This document shows, piece after piece, positions 1-11,535 of a stretch of 64,000 nt of DNA; within the stretch, counting starts at the first letter, position 1; each line of letters starts with the position of its first letter. Origin of the DNA: Hyaloperonospora brassicae (lineage: Eukaryota > Oomycota > Peronosporomycetes > Peronosporales > Peronosporaceae). Position numbers and translations under genes: made by a program. The stretch lies in contig CANTFL010001442.1 of assembly GCA_947650285.1 (NCBI GenBank), positions 1 to 64,000 on the forward strand, written 5' to 3'. Below the pieces are notes generated by a model, which worked only from the letters and a program-made list of their open reading frames with translations, did not search any database and was not told the origin of the DNA.

Positions 1-160
1 CATGTTGTTGGTCTCTGTCTAGAGACTCCAACATGGCGCTAATGGCGAACTCGCCTACGGTAGAGCTCATTCGTTCTACCGCACCCCATTCGATGTCACT
101 CAAATGGGTAAACCCTTCACGCGTGGCGTGAAAGGTCTCTTCATCATCCAACATGAACAT
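1..160 (-). CDS. gag N-terminal fragment of the edge Gypsy element (partial)
   Basis: Open from ATG at 160 down to the window edge. The product begins MFMLDDEETF and then follows the first gag ORF of the element at 52062-52412, including the HLSDIEW block. It is cut by the window edge and not visibly broken inside the part seen. Its product would be the start of the structural protein of the retrotransposon particle. Confidence 0.75.
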   Translation of the reverse strand, partial: MFMLDDEETFHATREGFTHLSDIEWGAVERMSSTVGEFAISAMLESLDRDQQH

Positions 161-204
161 GTTGGATGTTGTAGTCCTTGGAAGGACCAACAAGTGCTAC
201 CAGG

Positions 205-597
205 TGGAACGGGGCACACCCTTGCGTGAACTTAGCGCAAGGGTTTTGGGTGCCCCGACAGACGTACACGAGGCGAACGAGGAAGCGTAGGATAAGGAGA
301 AAGTAAAACTGTTGTATTAATATAATTAAGTCTTTTAACTACTGTCTCTCTGTTTGACTTAACTCAATTATGCTAATGTAACGGAGTGTATGGTGGCGTC
401 TCGTCACCACTCATTGCGCGCGTCTTGCGGCGATTGGTGAATTATTATCATCAAGATATCAACCAATGAACAGACTCTTTGGTCGACCCTTCAATATCAC
501 CACTTTGGTGATATTGTTCAAAGAATATTCAATTAATATTCTTTATTGTCATTGTTTCTTTAATGACAATTTCCATGTAACGGGCTGGCCCGTTGCA
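205..597 (-). repeat. 5' LTR of the edge Gypsy element
   Basis: About 393 bp, starting TG (205) and ending CA (597) on the plus strand. It aligns end to end with the LTRs at 44862-45254 and 52457-52848. It contains the same series of hairpins, for example the CCCTTGCG and CGCAAGGG arms near 230 and AATATCACCA with TGGTGATATT near 495-515. The outer end has decayed (TGGAAC instead of TGTAAC; GTTGCA instead of GTTACA). Confidence 0.9.
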
Positions 598-2208
598 GGT
601 GCCCTATACACGACAATGATTCGTAGTTACCAGTCACTAATCTTCAACATGCTAGTGGCGCTTCAATCGCATCTATAGAGAGACCAGTGAGATCTTGCGT
701 ACTATCCGCATGCATGATGTCGATGATTGGGCGCGTACAACGGAGCAGCAGCTTACGTCGAGGAGAATTTTTAGCGTCGCAACGTCCTTCTAAGTATCCT
801 CAACTTCGATCAAGAGATAATCGTGATAAAGTGTGTATGTCAAAAGCTGATCGCTGTGCTCGTTGCAACTGCTGCTGGCTAATACTACCAAAATCAGTGG
901 AAATCGGTGTATGTTAGACATCGTTGTGTAGGTTGACAAGCTTGTGGTGTCATGTCGAGTAAATGGCATATTACGGAAGAAGCTGATGTGAGCGAAACTT
1001 GCAAGCATCATCTCAATGCATCTTGCGGTAATGATTACGCAATGAATGAGCAGAACGACTAGTAATGTCCAGTGCACGCGCACACTCGTGGCGCACATAT
1101 AGAATGCAGAGCTGTATAATATCACTTTGGAGACCACCATAAGATTGCACAACCGTTAGGTTTCAGTTTACAGCACAGCGAGCAAGCGTTGTCACTGCAG
1201 CCACCTAAGTTTTGCCAAGAAGAACAGTGATAACTTGCGTGCATGCAGCACCTTCTACAGATCGCCATTTTCTATATGTCGAGTTGCTATCCTGTCAACG
1301 AGGCAATCACTGGGTGGCCACGCGGACACGCTAGTCATACATGATCAGTTTCAGGTATGGAGACACCACGACGGTAAAGCGCTATCATAAGTGGTGAACG
1401 TTGTCACTCGATGCCTTGTACGATGAGGCAACATGAAGTCACAGTGCACGCTGCACACCAGTCACAGTAGCAGTACAAGTACCTCTCGGCAATCGCACCG
1501 ATGAGCTCTTCACTTGCTATGCGTGTCATGTTGCTTCGCCGTGCATTGTACACTGGTACACGGAAAGTGAGGACCATGTTCTAGTAGGTTGCAGATGAGT
1601 AACTGGCGGGATGCACGCACTTGCACGAGCTGATCTAACTCGCGCAAATACGATTGATTGGGTCAATGTAAAGCTGTTGGCTGCTTGTCGTCGCATGCGC
1701 CGACCGCATCACACATTCTGCCACAAAGTATGTCCTCTCGACGCATCGTAATCGAAACCTGACCCTCACAAAGTCCCGATTTCTATCGCAACGTTACGGT
1801 ATCTGCGAAAAGCACGCTCAGCAGGTCAACCCCGAAAAAAAGACCCCGAAGAGAAAATGCGTTTTATATAAACTCACGTCAGCAGTCCGTTTTTTGCGAC
1901 AAAACAAAGGGCGCAATCCTCGGTGCAGATACCGGTACATGTCAGTCAAGCAGTGGACATACCCTTTCCACAATCCGAAATACATCCAAATACAAGTTTC
2001 CGGTCGTCATTTCACGATCGACCGCGTGCAGTCGTAGCCCAACTGCTGTTGCACTCGCTCCCCGCTGCCGCCGTCGTTGATTCGCCGCCGCCCGAACCGA
2101 ACACGTTTCAGCCACTCATATTTCGACTCTCCGCCCCCTGACACGGCGCAGGTCACTCACTCACTGTCGACCGCAGCGCTCAGTCGGATCAGGTGGTCCT
2201 CCACTTCT
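598..2208. other. Intergenic, no recognisable gene
   Basis: Between the edge LTR and the first START-family gene. The open frames here are short (70-120 codons), overlap on both strands and show no recognisable domain. A CATTTCAC motif near 2007-2015 weakly resembles the oomycete initiator consensus but lies about 350 bp before the nearest start codon. Confidence 0.6.
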
Positions 2209-2258
2209 TCTACTTTTTTCTTCTTTTTCTTTTTCTTTTTCTTTCTTCTTCGTTCTAC
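2209..2258 (+). repeat. Pyrimidine-only tract (CTTTTT repeats)
   Basis: About 50 bases almost purely C and T, with repeated CTTTTT units, lying about 110-160 bp upstream of the ATG at 2370. It probably belongs to the promoter or 5' leader of that gene. No function can be read from it. Confidence 0.7.
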
Positions 2259-2369
2259 TAACTTCCAACTATTGTGCCCAATATTGTCCCAAACGCACAT
2301 ACTCACCGACGCACTCACATCTTCCCAACAGTCTAAAGGCCGTCCGACCTTCGGCCGCCTCCTGTAGCA

Positions 2370-4449
2370 ATGGCAATCGGACCACTGCCATCCGACGACT
2401 TAGTCCTCGAGTACAATTTGCTGCACCTCGTGGACGATGGAGACAGTGCGTCTGGCAACATGTACACTGGAACGCCCACGTCTTCCGCGGCCGGTGCCCA
2501 CGTGGACGACCCACTGCCCAATTGCGCTCTGGGCCCAAGTCGCATGTCGGCAGCGCCTTCCGCGTCGTGTGCGGCGTTCGCCAGTGCCCCAGGGAGCGCC
2601 TGCTGCTCGTCCGCTCTTTCGGTGGTCCACACGAAAGAAGGCGAGACCATCACGCCGGACGAAGTTGCTGCGTTCCTATTGGACGGCGAGCAGTTCCTGC
2701 ACGACTTGGACAAAGTGGATACACTGGACTGGACGGATGTGAATCAGACGCATCAGATGGACATCGAGCCCAGTGATGGGGTCATCGATGAGCTCGAGAC
2801 GTTCACCGACTTGGAAATGGAGTCGTCGCCGTGTCCGAGCACGTGTCCGAGTTCCATGGGCGGACGGTGGAGCGTTGTCGACGCAGATGAGCTCGAGGGC
2901 GTGGGGTACCAGTCCATGGGCATGACGGAGAAGTCGGGGACGAAGGGGATGGGGGAAGAGGCGGCAATTGAACTGGAACATCCAGTCGATGGGCTGTCGA
3001 GGGAAGGCGGACGACCTTCTGTGTCTCGGCCTCTGCTTGGCCGCGCTATGGAATTGATGATGGGCGTACCGGAAACGGTGTCGCACAGTGGTTTGAGTAG
3101 TGGTGTATCCGTTACACCATCATCTTGTATACCAGAGGAGGAGGAGGAGGAGGAGATGGGCGACGAGGAGATGGACGAGGAGGACGAAATGGAGGTATGC
3201 AGCTGTTAACGAGCGAGATGGTCGAGACGTGTCATGAGGCGTGCAGGACTTCTTATGATTTGTTGTTGTTGTTGTTGTTGTTGCGCAGGACGAGATTAAC
3301 TTGCTGGCGAAAGAAGTGAAATACCTGGACGCTCAGAAGGACTTTTTGCACTCTCGTGCTAAGTCAAGTCGCGTTCGACGCAAGAGTGTGAAGCAACGCA
3401 GCTCGTGTGGTAATCACCGGTCGACGCTGGCAAAAAGCCAAGAGAACAATCAGCTTTTGAACGAACTCGTTGCGCAGCAAAAGGTGTACCAGGACAATTT
3501 CAAGGCTATGTTGGCGTTCGCTCCAGTAGTTGACGTGGTCAGTTTGATGATTGATGACTTTCGTGCGTTAGTGTTATAGATGTCTCACTGCAACTTTTGT
3601 TATGTTGGTGCGCAGCGTATGGCTTTGATGACTCCCATTGAGTCGTACATCCGGCTTGGCAAGGACTTTAATGAGCGGAGAGAAACCATCTTATCCCTGC
3701 GTGAAGAGAAGCTTGACATGACGTACAAGTTCATTGAGCAAAAGGCTGCTGGCATCGATATTAATGAGCCGTACCAGTACTCAGACATGTTTGAGAAGTT
3801 CGGCAAACGCTACTCTGTGGACTTTGCCATCTCCAAGTATGATGGCGTGACTGTTTTCCAGGTTGGTCGCGCCATTTACGAACAAATTGCAGGAAAGAAT
3901 GAGGCGCTGAACAGTGTTATGGGAAGCACAACGACACGCGAGGTACGGTCGACCATTGACTACGTCTTCTTCTTGTGCTCACGCTGCATACTGTTGCTTG
4001 ATGTGTAGTCCTTCGATACGATAAAGTGCAACTTTATGCACCAGCGTATCGTCTCGAGCATGAAGTGGGAGGGCGAAGATGCGGACAAGATGCCTGACAT
4101 GGAGTCGAACGCTATATTCTACTGTCGGTTTGGTGACAACTCGGCTGTCTTAGCAACAGATTATATTGACCAAGACGACCTGCACCCGTATGACACATCA
4201 AACTGCATCCGCAAGGACGTATCAAGCGGCGTGGTGCTGTCGGGTCACACAGATGCCGATGGTAACAAGTTCGTGGTGATGAAGCGCTATTTGATGGCCA
4301 AGTACCACATGTATCCGCACAATGTGTCTCAGAAGCAGCAAGATCGGTATTTCGCGAGCATGCCGAAGTGCCAGGATAGCATGAAGACGCTGATCGTGGA
4401 CAGTCTCCAGCGCGACGGACCTTGCTGTCCGTGCTATGCCAAGGATTGA
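2370..4449 (+). CDS. M96-type START-like domain protein (paralogue 1, four exons)
   Basis: Four exons with GT-AG introns and continuous frame: 2370-3194, 3289-3537, 3616-3942 and 4009-4449, giving about 613 aa. Introns are 94, 78 and 66 bp, and the first ends in a GTT microsatellite followed by GCGCAG. Residues 1-275 are acidic and low-complexity, with a Glu run around 257-263. Residues about 276-358 hold a basic stretch (RVRRKSVKQR) followed by a Gln/Asn/Leu-rich coiled coil. The rest matches the C-terminal START-like half of the two paralogues at 10.4-11.5 and 16.6-17.8 kb, with shared patterns such as YIDQDDLHPY and a following hydrophobic strand. Oomycete genomes contain many such proteins, labelled 'M96 mating-specific' or START-like. 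The basic/coiled N-terminus suggests nuclear or oligomeric behaviour, but the biochemical role is unknown. The exon joins are inferred from splice sites and protein alignment within the window. Confidence 0.85.
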
Positions 4450-5329
4450 GCGGCCAATTGACGTGATCATTTCTTGTACGCACTGCCCACTGTGAGCCCG
4501 CGGACTTGTGGTGTACGGACCCAATGCTGCTGATCTCCGCCGGTGTTGCCAAGATTTTTACTTGCGCGTTGTGCGTGTCGGAGAAGCAAATGGTTCTCGA
4601 TTCGCGCTACTGCCGACGGGTTGTCGAGGATTAGTGGGAATTCGAAGACATGTGTGTGGCTTTTGATCATCCTATGGTAGCCGCTCTTGATGACGAGTGA
4701 TTGTATACCGAGCGCTGTAGCTCAAATAGATAAAGTCACGTGTGTGTACACTCTTGTGGGCCTTGCTGCTCGACCTGTGGTCTGGAAATGCACGGACGAC
4801 AACAATCGTAAGCTTGAGTTAGGTGAGTGGTGAGGGCAGTGGCGTGTCGTTTACTTTGCAGTACAATTTGCACCTGCAAACGACATGAACTGTCAAGCTT
4901 CCAGCTCTGTTGATTGACGCATGATCACGACATGCTGCAACGCCTAAACGAGAGGGAAAGCGTCTTGCGATTCTTGCGCTACACCACAAGCCGTCCTGCC
5001 AAACGTGTTGACACCCAACTCTATGACAGGTTTTCAGCTCAATCTACGCCGTTTACACATTCCAAATGACGGAAACGCTGCTTTAACAAGCGATGTTACA
5101 GCTTCGCAGGCCCGCAACTCGCTGGATCTGGGTACGATGTTGCCATCAAGTCCAGGAGATGGTTCGTGGGTCAGTGCTCCGACCATCGTACGTTCGAATT
5201 GGTTGATGCAAAGAAACGTCCCTCTCTTACATCGAGACGATGTAGAGTCGATGCAGTCTCTGTCTCCACTTGGGTTGTCCCATTGCGATGTGCCATCCTT
5301 TTCATACAGCCACACCAGCAACCGTGCGG
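4450..5329 (+). other. 3' flank and intergenic, no recognisable gene
   Basis: Downstream of paralogue 1. Frames are broken. An open stretch at 5005-5352 might be a remnant of the N-terminal half of the neighbouring decayed paralogue, but I cannot align it convincingly. Confidence 0.5.
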
Positions 5330-6265
5330 CAGGTCTACCCTCATGTCGATGATGACGAAGCTGACGTTATGGAGGAGGGCTAACTCAAGTTTAAGTTCCC
5401 CGACGTCAAAACTTCTTCTAGAAGAAGCCACAGTCTAGAAGAAGTTTTTGACGTCGAGGAACTTTTCGATCAAGTGCTTGAGACGGAATGGTGCCGCCGA
5501 GGGGCTCAAAATAAGAGTCAGGAAAAGAATCGGCTTTGAACGGACTTTCACGCGACAGCCACGTTCCTTGACAAGTTGGAGGCTATACTGGTACTTGCGT
5601 CGGTCGATTTGGTAGGAGGTGTTTGTGTTCCAAAGCTCGATGTGTACCGGTAAAAGCCTTGTTTGCTGACCTTTGGTTGTAATCGTGCGCAACGAATAAC
5701 ACCGATGACACCTGTATACATGTTTACCTGAGAAGAAATGTGATTGACCGCCGTCAGATGCTTCGATCATTACATAAGAAGCAGTTAAATATAAGCTACG
5801 CAGGTATTGAGCTGAACACTCGCGATGGGACTTTCGATGAGCTCACGAGTTTCGGATACGTTTAACGAGGTTGGCAAGCACTGCTGTGGTTATTATGCTA
5901 AGTACAAATACGTTTGGTGACCATTTGTCAAGCAGCGTGCGCTTACTAGCACGAGTTCATCGAGTACGAAGAGGCAGTGAATCAGTGAGTAGGGAATACG
6001 GCACCTGAAGAGTATGCCAATATGAAGAAGGTAAGCTTGTTGTATACTGTATTGAAGCTTGCTCAGTGTTTGACCCGAAGACTTGTGCATGCTGTTCAGT
6101 GTGCACTGTTGACCAGGATGATCAAGTGTAACTCAATGCATCAGCGAATACTCTCGAGGTCAAACCGGGCATCGCTCCATGTTACTGACGTGCCTCGAAC
6201 GACGTAGCATTCCTGGCAATGGATCACGCAAACCGACTGCTTTGCATTCATTCTGTATCGGAGTG
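5330..6265 (+). pseudogene. Decayed tandem copy of START paralogue 1
   Basis: Read in shifting frames, this stretch follows exons 2-4 of the gene at 2370-4449 in order. KSQEKNRL, then a stop, then LDKLEAILVLASVDLV matches the end of exon 2. ITPMTPV with AGIEL and, further on, TSFG matches exon 3. MIKCNSMHQRILSR (about 6118-6160) matches the start of exon 4, followed by VAFLAMD in a shifted frame. Several in-frame stops (for example near 5380 and 5538) and frameshifts rule out a full product. It lies in the same orientation about 0.9 kb downstream of the intact gene, so it is best read as a tandem duplicate that decayed. The boundaries are approximate. Confidence 0.75.
5401..5456. repeat. 22-bp inverted repeat (hairpin) in the pseudogene
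   Basis: The arm beginning GACGTCAAAACTTC at 5402 is repeated inverted at 5434-5455, with one extra T as the only mismatch. The loop is about 11 nt. It sits in the part of the decayed START gene that corresponds to the coiled-coil exon. Confidence 0.85.
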
Positions 6266-9200
6266 AGTCCATTGCATGACTTTGACATCGCGTAAATGTC
6301 AATGTGAATACAATCCTAGCGGATGATGTTCAACGACATCACCGCAGCAACATCGACCCAAGAATGTCACCTCTAGCGATGACATTTGACAGCATCTGAC
6401 AACACGCAACGCATTGGCTGGTAAACAGCATCATTCAACAATATCACCAATCAACAATATCGCCAAACAACAGACGCACACAGTGCGTGCTGAGCAAGTA
6501 GTCAGCGTACACATTCGTAGTTCGGTATAATTACGGAAGATTTACGACATACTATATTTGAAGACTACTTGTACTATGAATATGCTCTATTTTCACTCTT
6601 CAGCCTAGCGTTTGGTTGATTTACGCTTCCATACATGACAGGATACGTGAGGCCTTGGCGAACCTTCTAGATTGCTGCCGGTCTAGATTGATTTACACAT
6701 TCCTGTCATCAGTGATAGCGTCAGCTGCCCCGTTTCACATACAATGAGTACTAACGCTTCTACACAACAGCGTGTCGGTCTGGTACTTACTGCACAGGAA
6801 CAATCTTGGTACAACACGTTTGTAATCGTGACACTGAGCATTTTTGATCAGGCTTTACATGCACCCGACCCGACCGTACAAGGGTTTTGCAGGAGCATCT
6901 GAACGTAACTGTCGAAACTGATGACATCGAGAGTATCGTCGTGAAGTCCATGTCACAATTCAGCTATTGGACATGCTTGTGCAATGTTGTCGAAATGATG
7001 TGCGGCAGTGCAAGTGATAAGACCTGTATTCCTTGTGGGAGTCACACTATTGCGCATTTAGCCGTAGATCAAGTCCCTGCAACAAGCTGTGGCGCTCTTG
7101 CATCGTGATTGTGAATTCGACATCACTCAGGCATACAACTAAGCTTATAGGGGAAAATGACAAGTCCTGGCACTCAAATTGTCGATATTGTCCACACGTT
7201 TGGTGTTACATATGCGCTCAGCTCGGCGGGTAGCATCAAAGGTGTTTTGTTAAAGGTTGCTCGAACAGAAATCATCGAAGAAGATAGCAAAACAAACCGA
7301 GTGCATGGTTGTCCATCGCAAGAAAGCACGGAGACATGGCCGGGTGATGCGATTTTTGCGTCTCTGTATGGCAGAAAAGGCGGCAGAGATCGTCTCGAAC
7401 CAGATTAACTAGCTCACGGTTAGGACAGAATGTTTATGCAGTAGCATACGCTATGATAGAACAGTGCAGTGAATACGAAGTTACAAGCTTACAAAGGTGA
7501 ACTCGTAAGTTACAAATATTTCTAACATTGCACATGTAAATAACGTGCGTCGCAATATTTCGATACGAAACGAGTCAAGGGTATATCGGATACGGACGCA
7601 TATACACATGCCTAGGAACACAGAGACTTAAGACATCGAATGTTGATCGTCTCACGAGTAAGTCGTCACATAACAAAAGGGATCGAGCATTTGCGTTTGC
7701 CTCGCGATGCAAATCAGATCTGCATTCGTCGATCATTATGTTATTCACCGCAAGCACTGTTTGACAATCAAGCCCTATTGCCATTGATCAACAACGATGA
7801 AGTCAAATGGTGGTATAGTTTCACGCAACCGTCGCCCCGCTTTGCTAAGTCGGTTCATTTGACATGACGTGAATGTGGCATAACTAGTTGCACCTATGCT
7901 AGATGCTTTGATCAGTTCACGAAGCTTATACACCATTTCGAGTTGACTTTATCTTCTGCAAGACCACCATTTCCGTCTTCGCACATTCATACTCGGTTTA
8001 GCCAGTGCTCACTTAGGATCCTTGTATCGCCACCTCCTACTAATCAAAAACCACCACTTCTACTGTGCGCAATAAATGCCAGAGATGGAAAGCTACGAAG
8101 AGGAATAGCGAACTAGCAGCGTTTTCAAAGCATCGGGTATGATAGTCAAAGCGATATTTTCAGCCAGTAACTGAGCACAATCTTAAGTGCAACTGTCCAT
8201 TTCGTGTGGTGTCAAATGGTAAGCAATAGTTCAGTGTGCACACAAACAGCCATTTCTTCGATCTGTATTTGTACCTCCAACAAAACCGCTTTGCACTCTT
8301 TTTTAGTATCCGAGCGTCTGAGGCGTCCCGTAGATATGCAGATGCAAATCAAAGAGCCGAAGAATCTTCCGCCGACGAAACGACCACGACCTTCGGCCGG
8401 AAAGTGTCTTCCTCATTGATCCGAATGAACTAGAATGGAGATGGATTCTCGTACCGATATGCACAGGTTTGCCGCTCTTCGAAGTGCATATCACTCGCAG
8501 ACAATTTCGTTCTTGTATCTGCGAACCCGATGGGCTAAGCTGTTAGTGAGTGTGAGTACATCGTGATGTTTGGACCTATTCGTAGACACATTATGTGTGT
8601 CGGTTTGACTGAAGAAGTAATGCACACGTACGCAAGATATTGTCTAATACACCGATCGAGTGCTCACAGTGTAAATGAGCAAACGCTTGACGCTCTTAAT
8701 CGACGAAGAATTCTAGTGCTCAGCACTATAACATCAGACAGTCCACCCCAGTCAGTTCATGCGATCAAGCATGTACCCTGATCGGGCGTCACAAGGGGAA
8801 ATACAGCTGATGTTGACTTAGCACGAGTCCTGTATAATCGAAAAATTGCCACTTACGTGATGGCGAAGTTTAGGAGAATGGCGTTTGCTTGGCAGACGAA
8901 TATACGTGGAGCTGTGGTGCTGTCTACAGTAGAGACGTCGAGGTCGTCGAGAGACTAAGTGGTGACAGGGATGGGCAGCTAAATGTTACGAAGTGGATCT
9001 CGCCGTGAACCCCAAACATTCGGTTTATGATCATGAATATCGATAACGAGCTGCCACTAAGCAGGTAGCTATCGAAAGTAGTAGCGCTTAAGCCAAGCAC
9101 GTTAAAATCAAGCTGGCATTGTGCACGATTGGCGTCTTCGGTTTCTTCTCAATACAATCCACGTGAGCGTCTATAACATACGAGGAGACAGGCATTCTGA

Positions 9201-10452
9201 CAAAGGCTTTGGGTATCCTTCGCGTTACGGAACTTCGCGACCAATGAGGATTGCATAAGTGACATCATCTCTGAAATTGAGAAGTGTGTCAGACGGCGGG
9301 TAGAGTGTATCAGTTCGGGAAATAGAGACGTTGCCCTGAGATGCTGTCGGAGTCTACAGTCTATTTCAAAAAGTGCGATTGGGTGCCAGACCTGTCACCA
9401 CAGTCGGTGGGAGGTTGACAGAGTACGATGTTTAGCTGCAACAAGCAGAGCTCGTATTCATCACAATGAACGGACGCAATTCTTACGGGTGTTTACACTA
9501 AATCACGAATTCTTATTATGTAGTGGGAAACAAGGGCTCGACACCTAAGATTGACCCACAGTTGTCGACAACATACAGCGACGACAGCAGATCCGACGTT
9601 AGCTCGAATGTCCCAGCACGCCATGTCGAAGGCAAAAGTACCGGTAGTGTCAGTTCGAATGCGGTATCGACGACTGTCGAAACATCGGACTCGGCGGCAA
9701 ATTAGTAGGAACCAAAGAAGAAAAAGGGCGATCTGGCGCAACTTGCATAGCCCTATTTATGAATGCAACAACAAGTCAACGGTTGAGCTTTTGGACAGGA
9801 AGGTGCATCCTATTGACAGCAAGTACTACTCAGATTGTGACCAGCCGCGAGAATGCTTCTGCTACGAAGGGAAGCAATCGCAGTTTTTCGATGCTGGCTT
9901 CATTGTAGCGCTCTCTACTACATCTTTGTTGAGCACATTCGTTCGATCGTGATGACGAGTAATTTACGACGAATTGTAGCTGTGTCAATAGTTCTGATCC
10001 TCTGGTCCAAGCAGCGACAAGTATACTGTTGTCGCCGCGCGTGGGACCGTGATGTCCAATGTCATATCACGCTCATGGCGTGCATATCGATGAAATAGAG
10101 GATCATTACAAAACGATGTGCCCAACACCGCACCGGTGAGCGCAAGCAGAGTAATTGGTCCCACCTCCCGCGCCTGTTTGGTCCAAAGGACAGACGTTTT
10201 CGAGCCCCGTTCCTCGATACCTGCTGGGGTTTGCAACGTGGGACTATTCGTCCATAGAGAGAGCAGAGCCTCTGGGAGTCGCAGCCTTCGAACCTCTTGC
10301 TCAGGTCCGGCATGACTTCCCATCGGCTGCCTTCGAGCCGGATCGACAGCGACCAGCTGCACAGCGTCCCACCACGCGCCCTAGAGACTCGACCGGCCGC
10401 CAGAACGTCGGCGGTCCAGTCGTCGCCATCGCCGTCCCAGTCGCCCCTTTTC
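6266..10452. other. Gene-poor stretch, no supported gene
   Basis: No open frame carries a recognisable domain. The frames at 6887-7108, 7157-7408, 9523-9705 and 9551-9952 (+) are short and lack clear start or splice context. The stretch may hold further eroded duplicates of the local START family. The last 150-300 bp are GC-richer and should contain the promoter and leader of the gene at 10453. Confidence 0.5.
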
Positions 10453-11535
10453 ATGGCGCTCGCGACGGCAACAGAGACAGCGCCAAAGCGGCTGAACAAG
10501 AAACGCAAAGCGACGCACGCGATCCGACGGGAGGAAAAACTGACTCTGGAGAACAAAGTGGCGGAGCTCGAAGCGGCGCTCGCAGAGATCAAATGTCGAG
10601 CGCTGTTGTCCCAGGGGCACGCGGCCGAGTCGTGTCGGGAGACGGCAGTGGAGAACGCAGTGCTACGTGAATGCATTCAGGACCACCACATGGCCATTGC
10701 CCACGTGCAAGCGCTGGTGTGTGGGCCGCCACTGCACGACGCGAGTGGCGTGCGACCGATGGAGGCCAAGATCTGTCTCAGTGCAGACCGAGTAGAGCGG
10801 AGGCGCGTACTGCATGGACTGCGACGCGCGAAACTGCGTCGAGTGAAAGGCTTTCTGCACGAACGGAGCTACGGCATGAAGACAAACACGTCGTGCTTCC
10901 AGGAAGAGAGGTACGAGTCGGTCGAGGGGGACTACTTTATCACGCGGTTCGAGATCACGCCGCTTCGCGGCGTGCAAGGAGGTGTACGAGCTGTATTTGA
11001 GGCCGTTCTGCAAGCCGCAGTCAATATCGAGATTATCATCTCCGAGACATCGGGAAACATCACAGTTCGTGAAGACGACGATATGTACGACGACAGCGTC
11101 TCGCAAATGCGACTCGTGTCCGAGACAAAGCAAGGCGTGCTCGTGGAGAATAACCTCGTGCATTTCTCCGAATATTTGCAAGGCAAATGTGGGTCAGATG
11201 GCGACGGTGATTATGCAGTGTCAGCATTGGACTTTGTCGACGAGGATATGCTGTACCCATATCGACCGCTTGAACGAATCCGTCGTGATGCAACGACGGC
11301 CATGCTGCTAACGTCATATCGAGAGCCCCGCTCGACACGTGGCCGAGAACAGTCGAAGAATGAAGGAGAGGTCGTAGTGGTGGTCACGCGTTGGTCTCGT
11401 GTGAGGATATGCCATACAGAGATGGACGTTTCTCGCAAAGTGCTGCAGGAGCTTCGTGCAAATTGTGTACGATCTCAAGATACCTTTATGAACTGTGTGC
11501 AAGAGGCACTTGGTCTTTCCGTGGACACAGCATAG
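10453..11535 (+). CDS. M96-type START-like domain protein (paralogue 2, single exon)
   Basis: 360 aa from the ATG at 10453. The frame stays open upstream to 10297 (412 aa), but that extension is Ser/Pro/Arg-rich and looks like leader, so the internal ATG before ALATATETAPKRLNKKRK is preferred. Residues about 12-50 form a basic region (KRLNKKRKATHAIRR) running into a Leu/Glu coiled coil, a bZIP-like layout. The C-terminal half is the START-like fold seen in the other two paralogues: RFEITPLRGVQ, a VFEAVLQAAVNIEI helix, SGNITVREDDD, then DFVDEDMLYPY with a following Arg-rich strand and a final VVVVV strand. No intron is needed. It probably belongs to the same poorly characterised oomycete family as its neighbours; its ligand and role are unknown. 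Confidence 0.85.
   Translation: MALATATETAPKRLNKKRKATHAIRREEKLTLENKVAELEAALAEIKCRALLSQGHAAESCRETAVENAVLRECIQDHHMAIAHVQALVCGPPLHDASGVRPMEAKICLSADRVERRRVLHGLRRAKLRRVKGFLHERSYGMKTNTSCFQEERYESVEGDYFITRFEITPLRGVQGGVRAVFEAVLQAAVNIEIIISETSGNITVREDDDMYDDSVSQMRLVSETKQGVLVENNLVHFSEYLQGKCGSDGDGDYAVSALDFVDEDMLYPYRPLERIRRDATTAMLLTSYREPRSTRGREQSKNEGEVVVVVTRWSRVRICHTEMDVSRKVLQELRANCVRSQDTFMNCVQEALGLSVDTA

Larger units (their letters stand above)
1..597 (-). mobile_element. Ty3/Gypsy element, 5' end only (truncated by window edge)
   Basis: Reading on the minus strand, the segment contains a complete 5' LTR (205-597), a primer-binding site next to it, a short leader and the first 53 codons of gag, after which the window ends. 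The order and sequence match the element at 44862-52848 almost throughout, so this is a third copy of the same family. Sequence differences from the other LTRs are spread along its length, so it is a distinct insertion. Its 3' LTR and target duplication lie outside the window; the five bases beyond the LTR here are GGTGC. Confidence 0.9.

Noticed and set aside
9523..9705. Short frame starting MGNKGS, like an N-myristoylation signal
   Set aside because: The start codon is GTG and is preceded by a stop-rich stretch; the frame is only 60 codons with no domain.
10297..10452. Upstream extension of START paralogue 2 to an earlier ATG
   Set aside because: The extra 52 residues are Ser/Pro/Arg-rich and unlike the family; the ATG at 10453 directly before the basic region is more likely.
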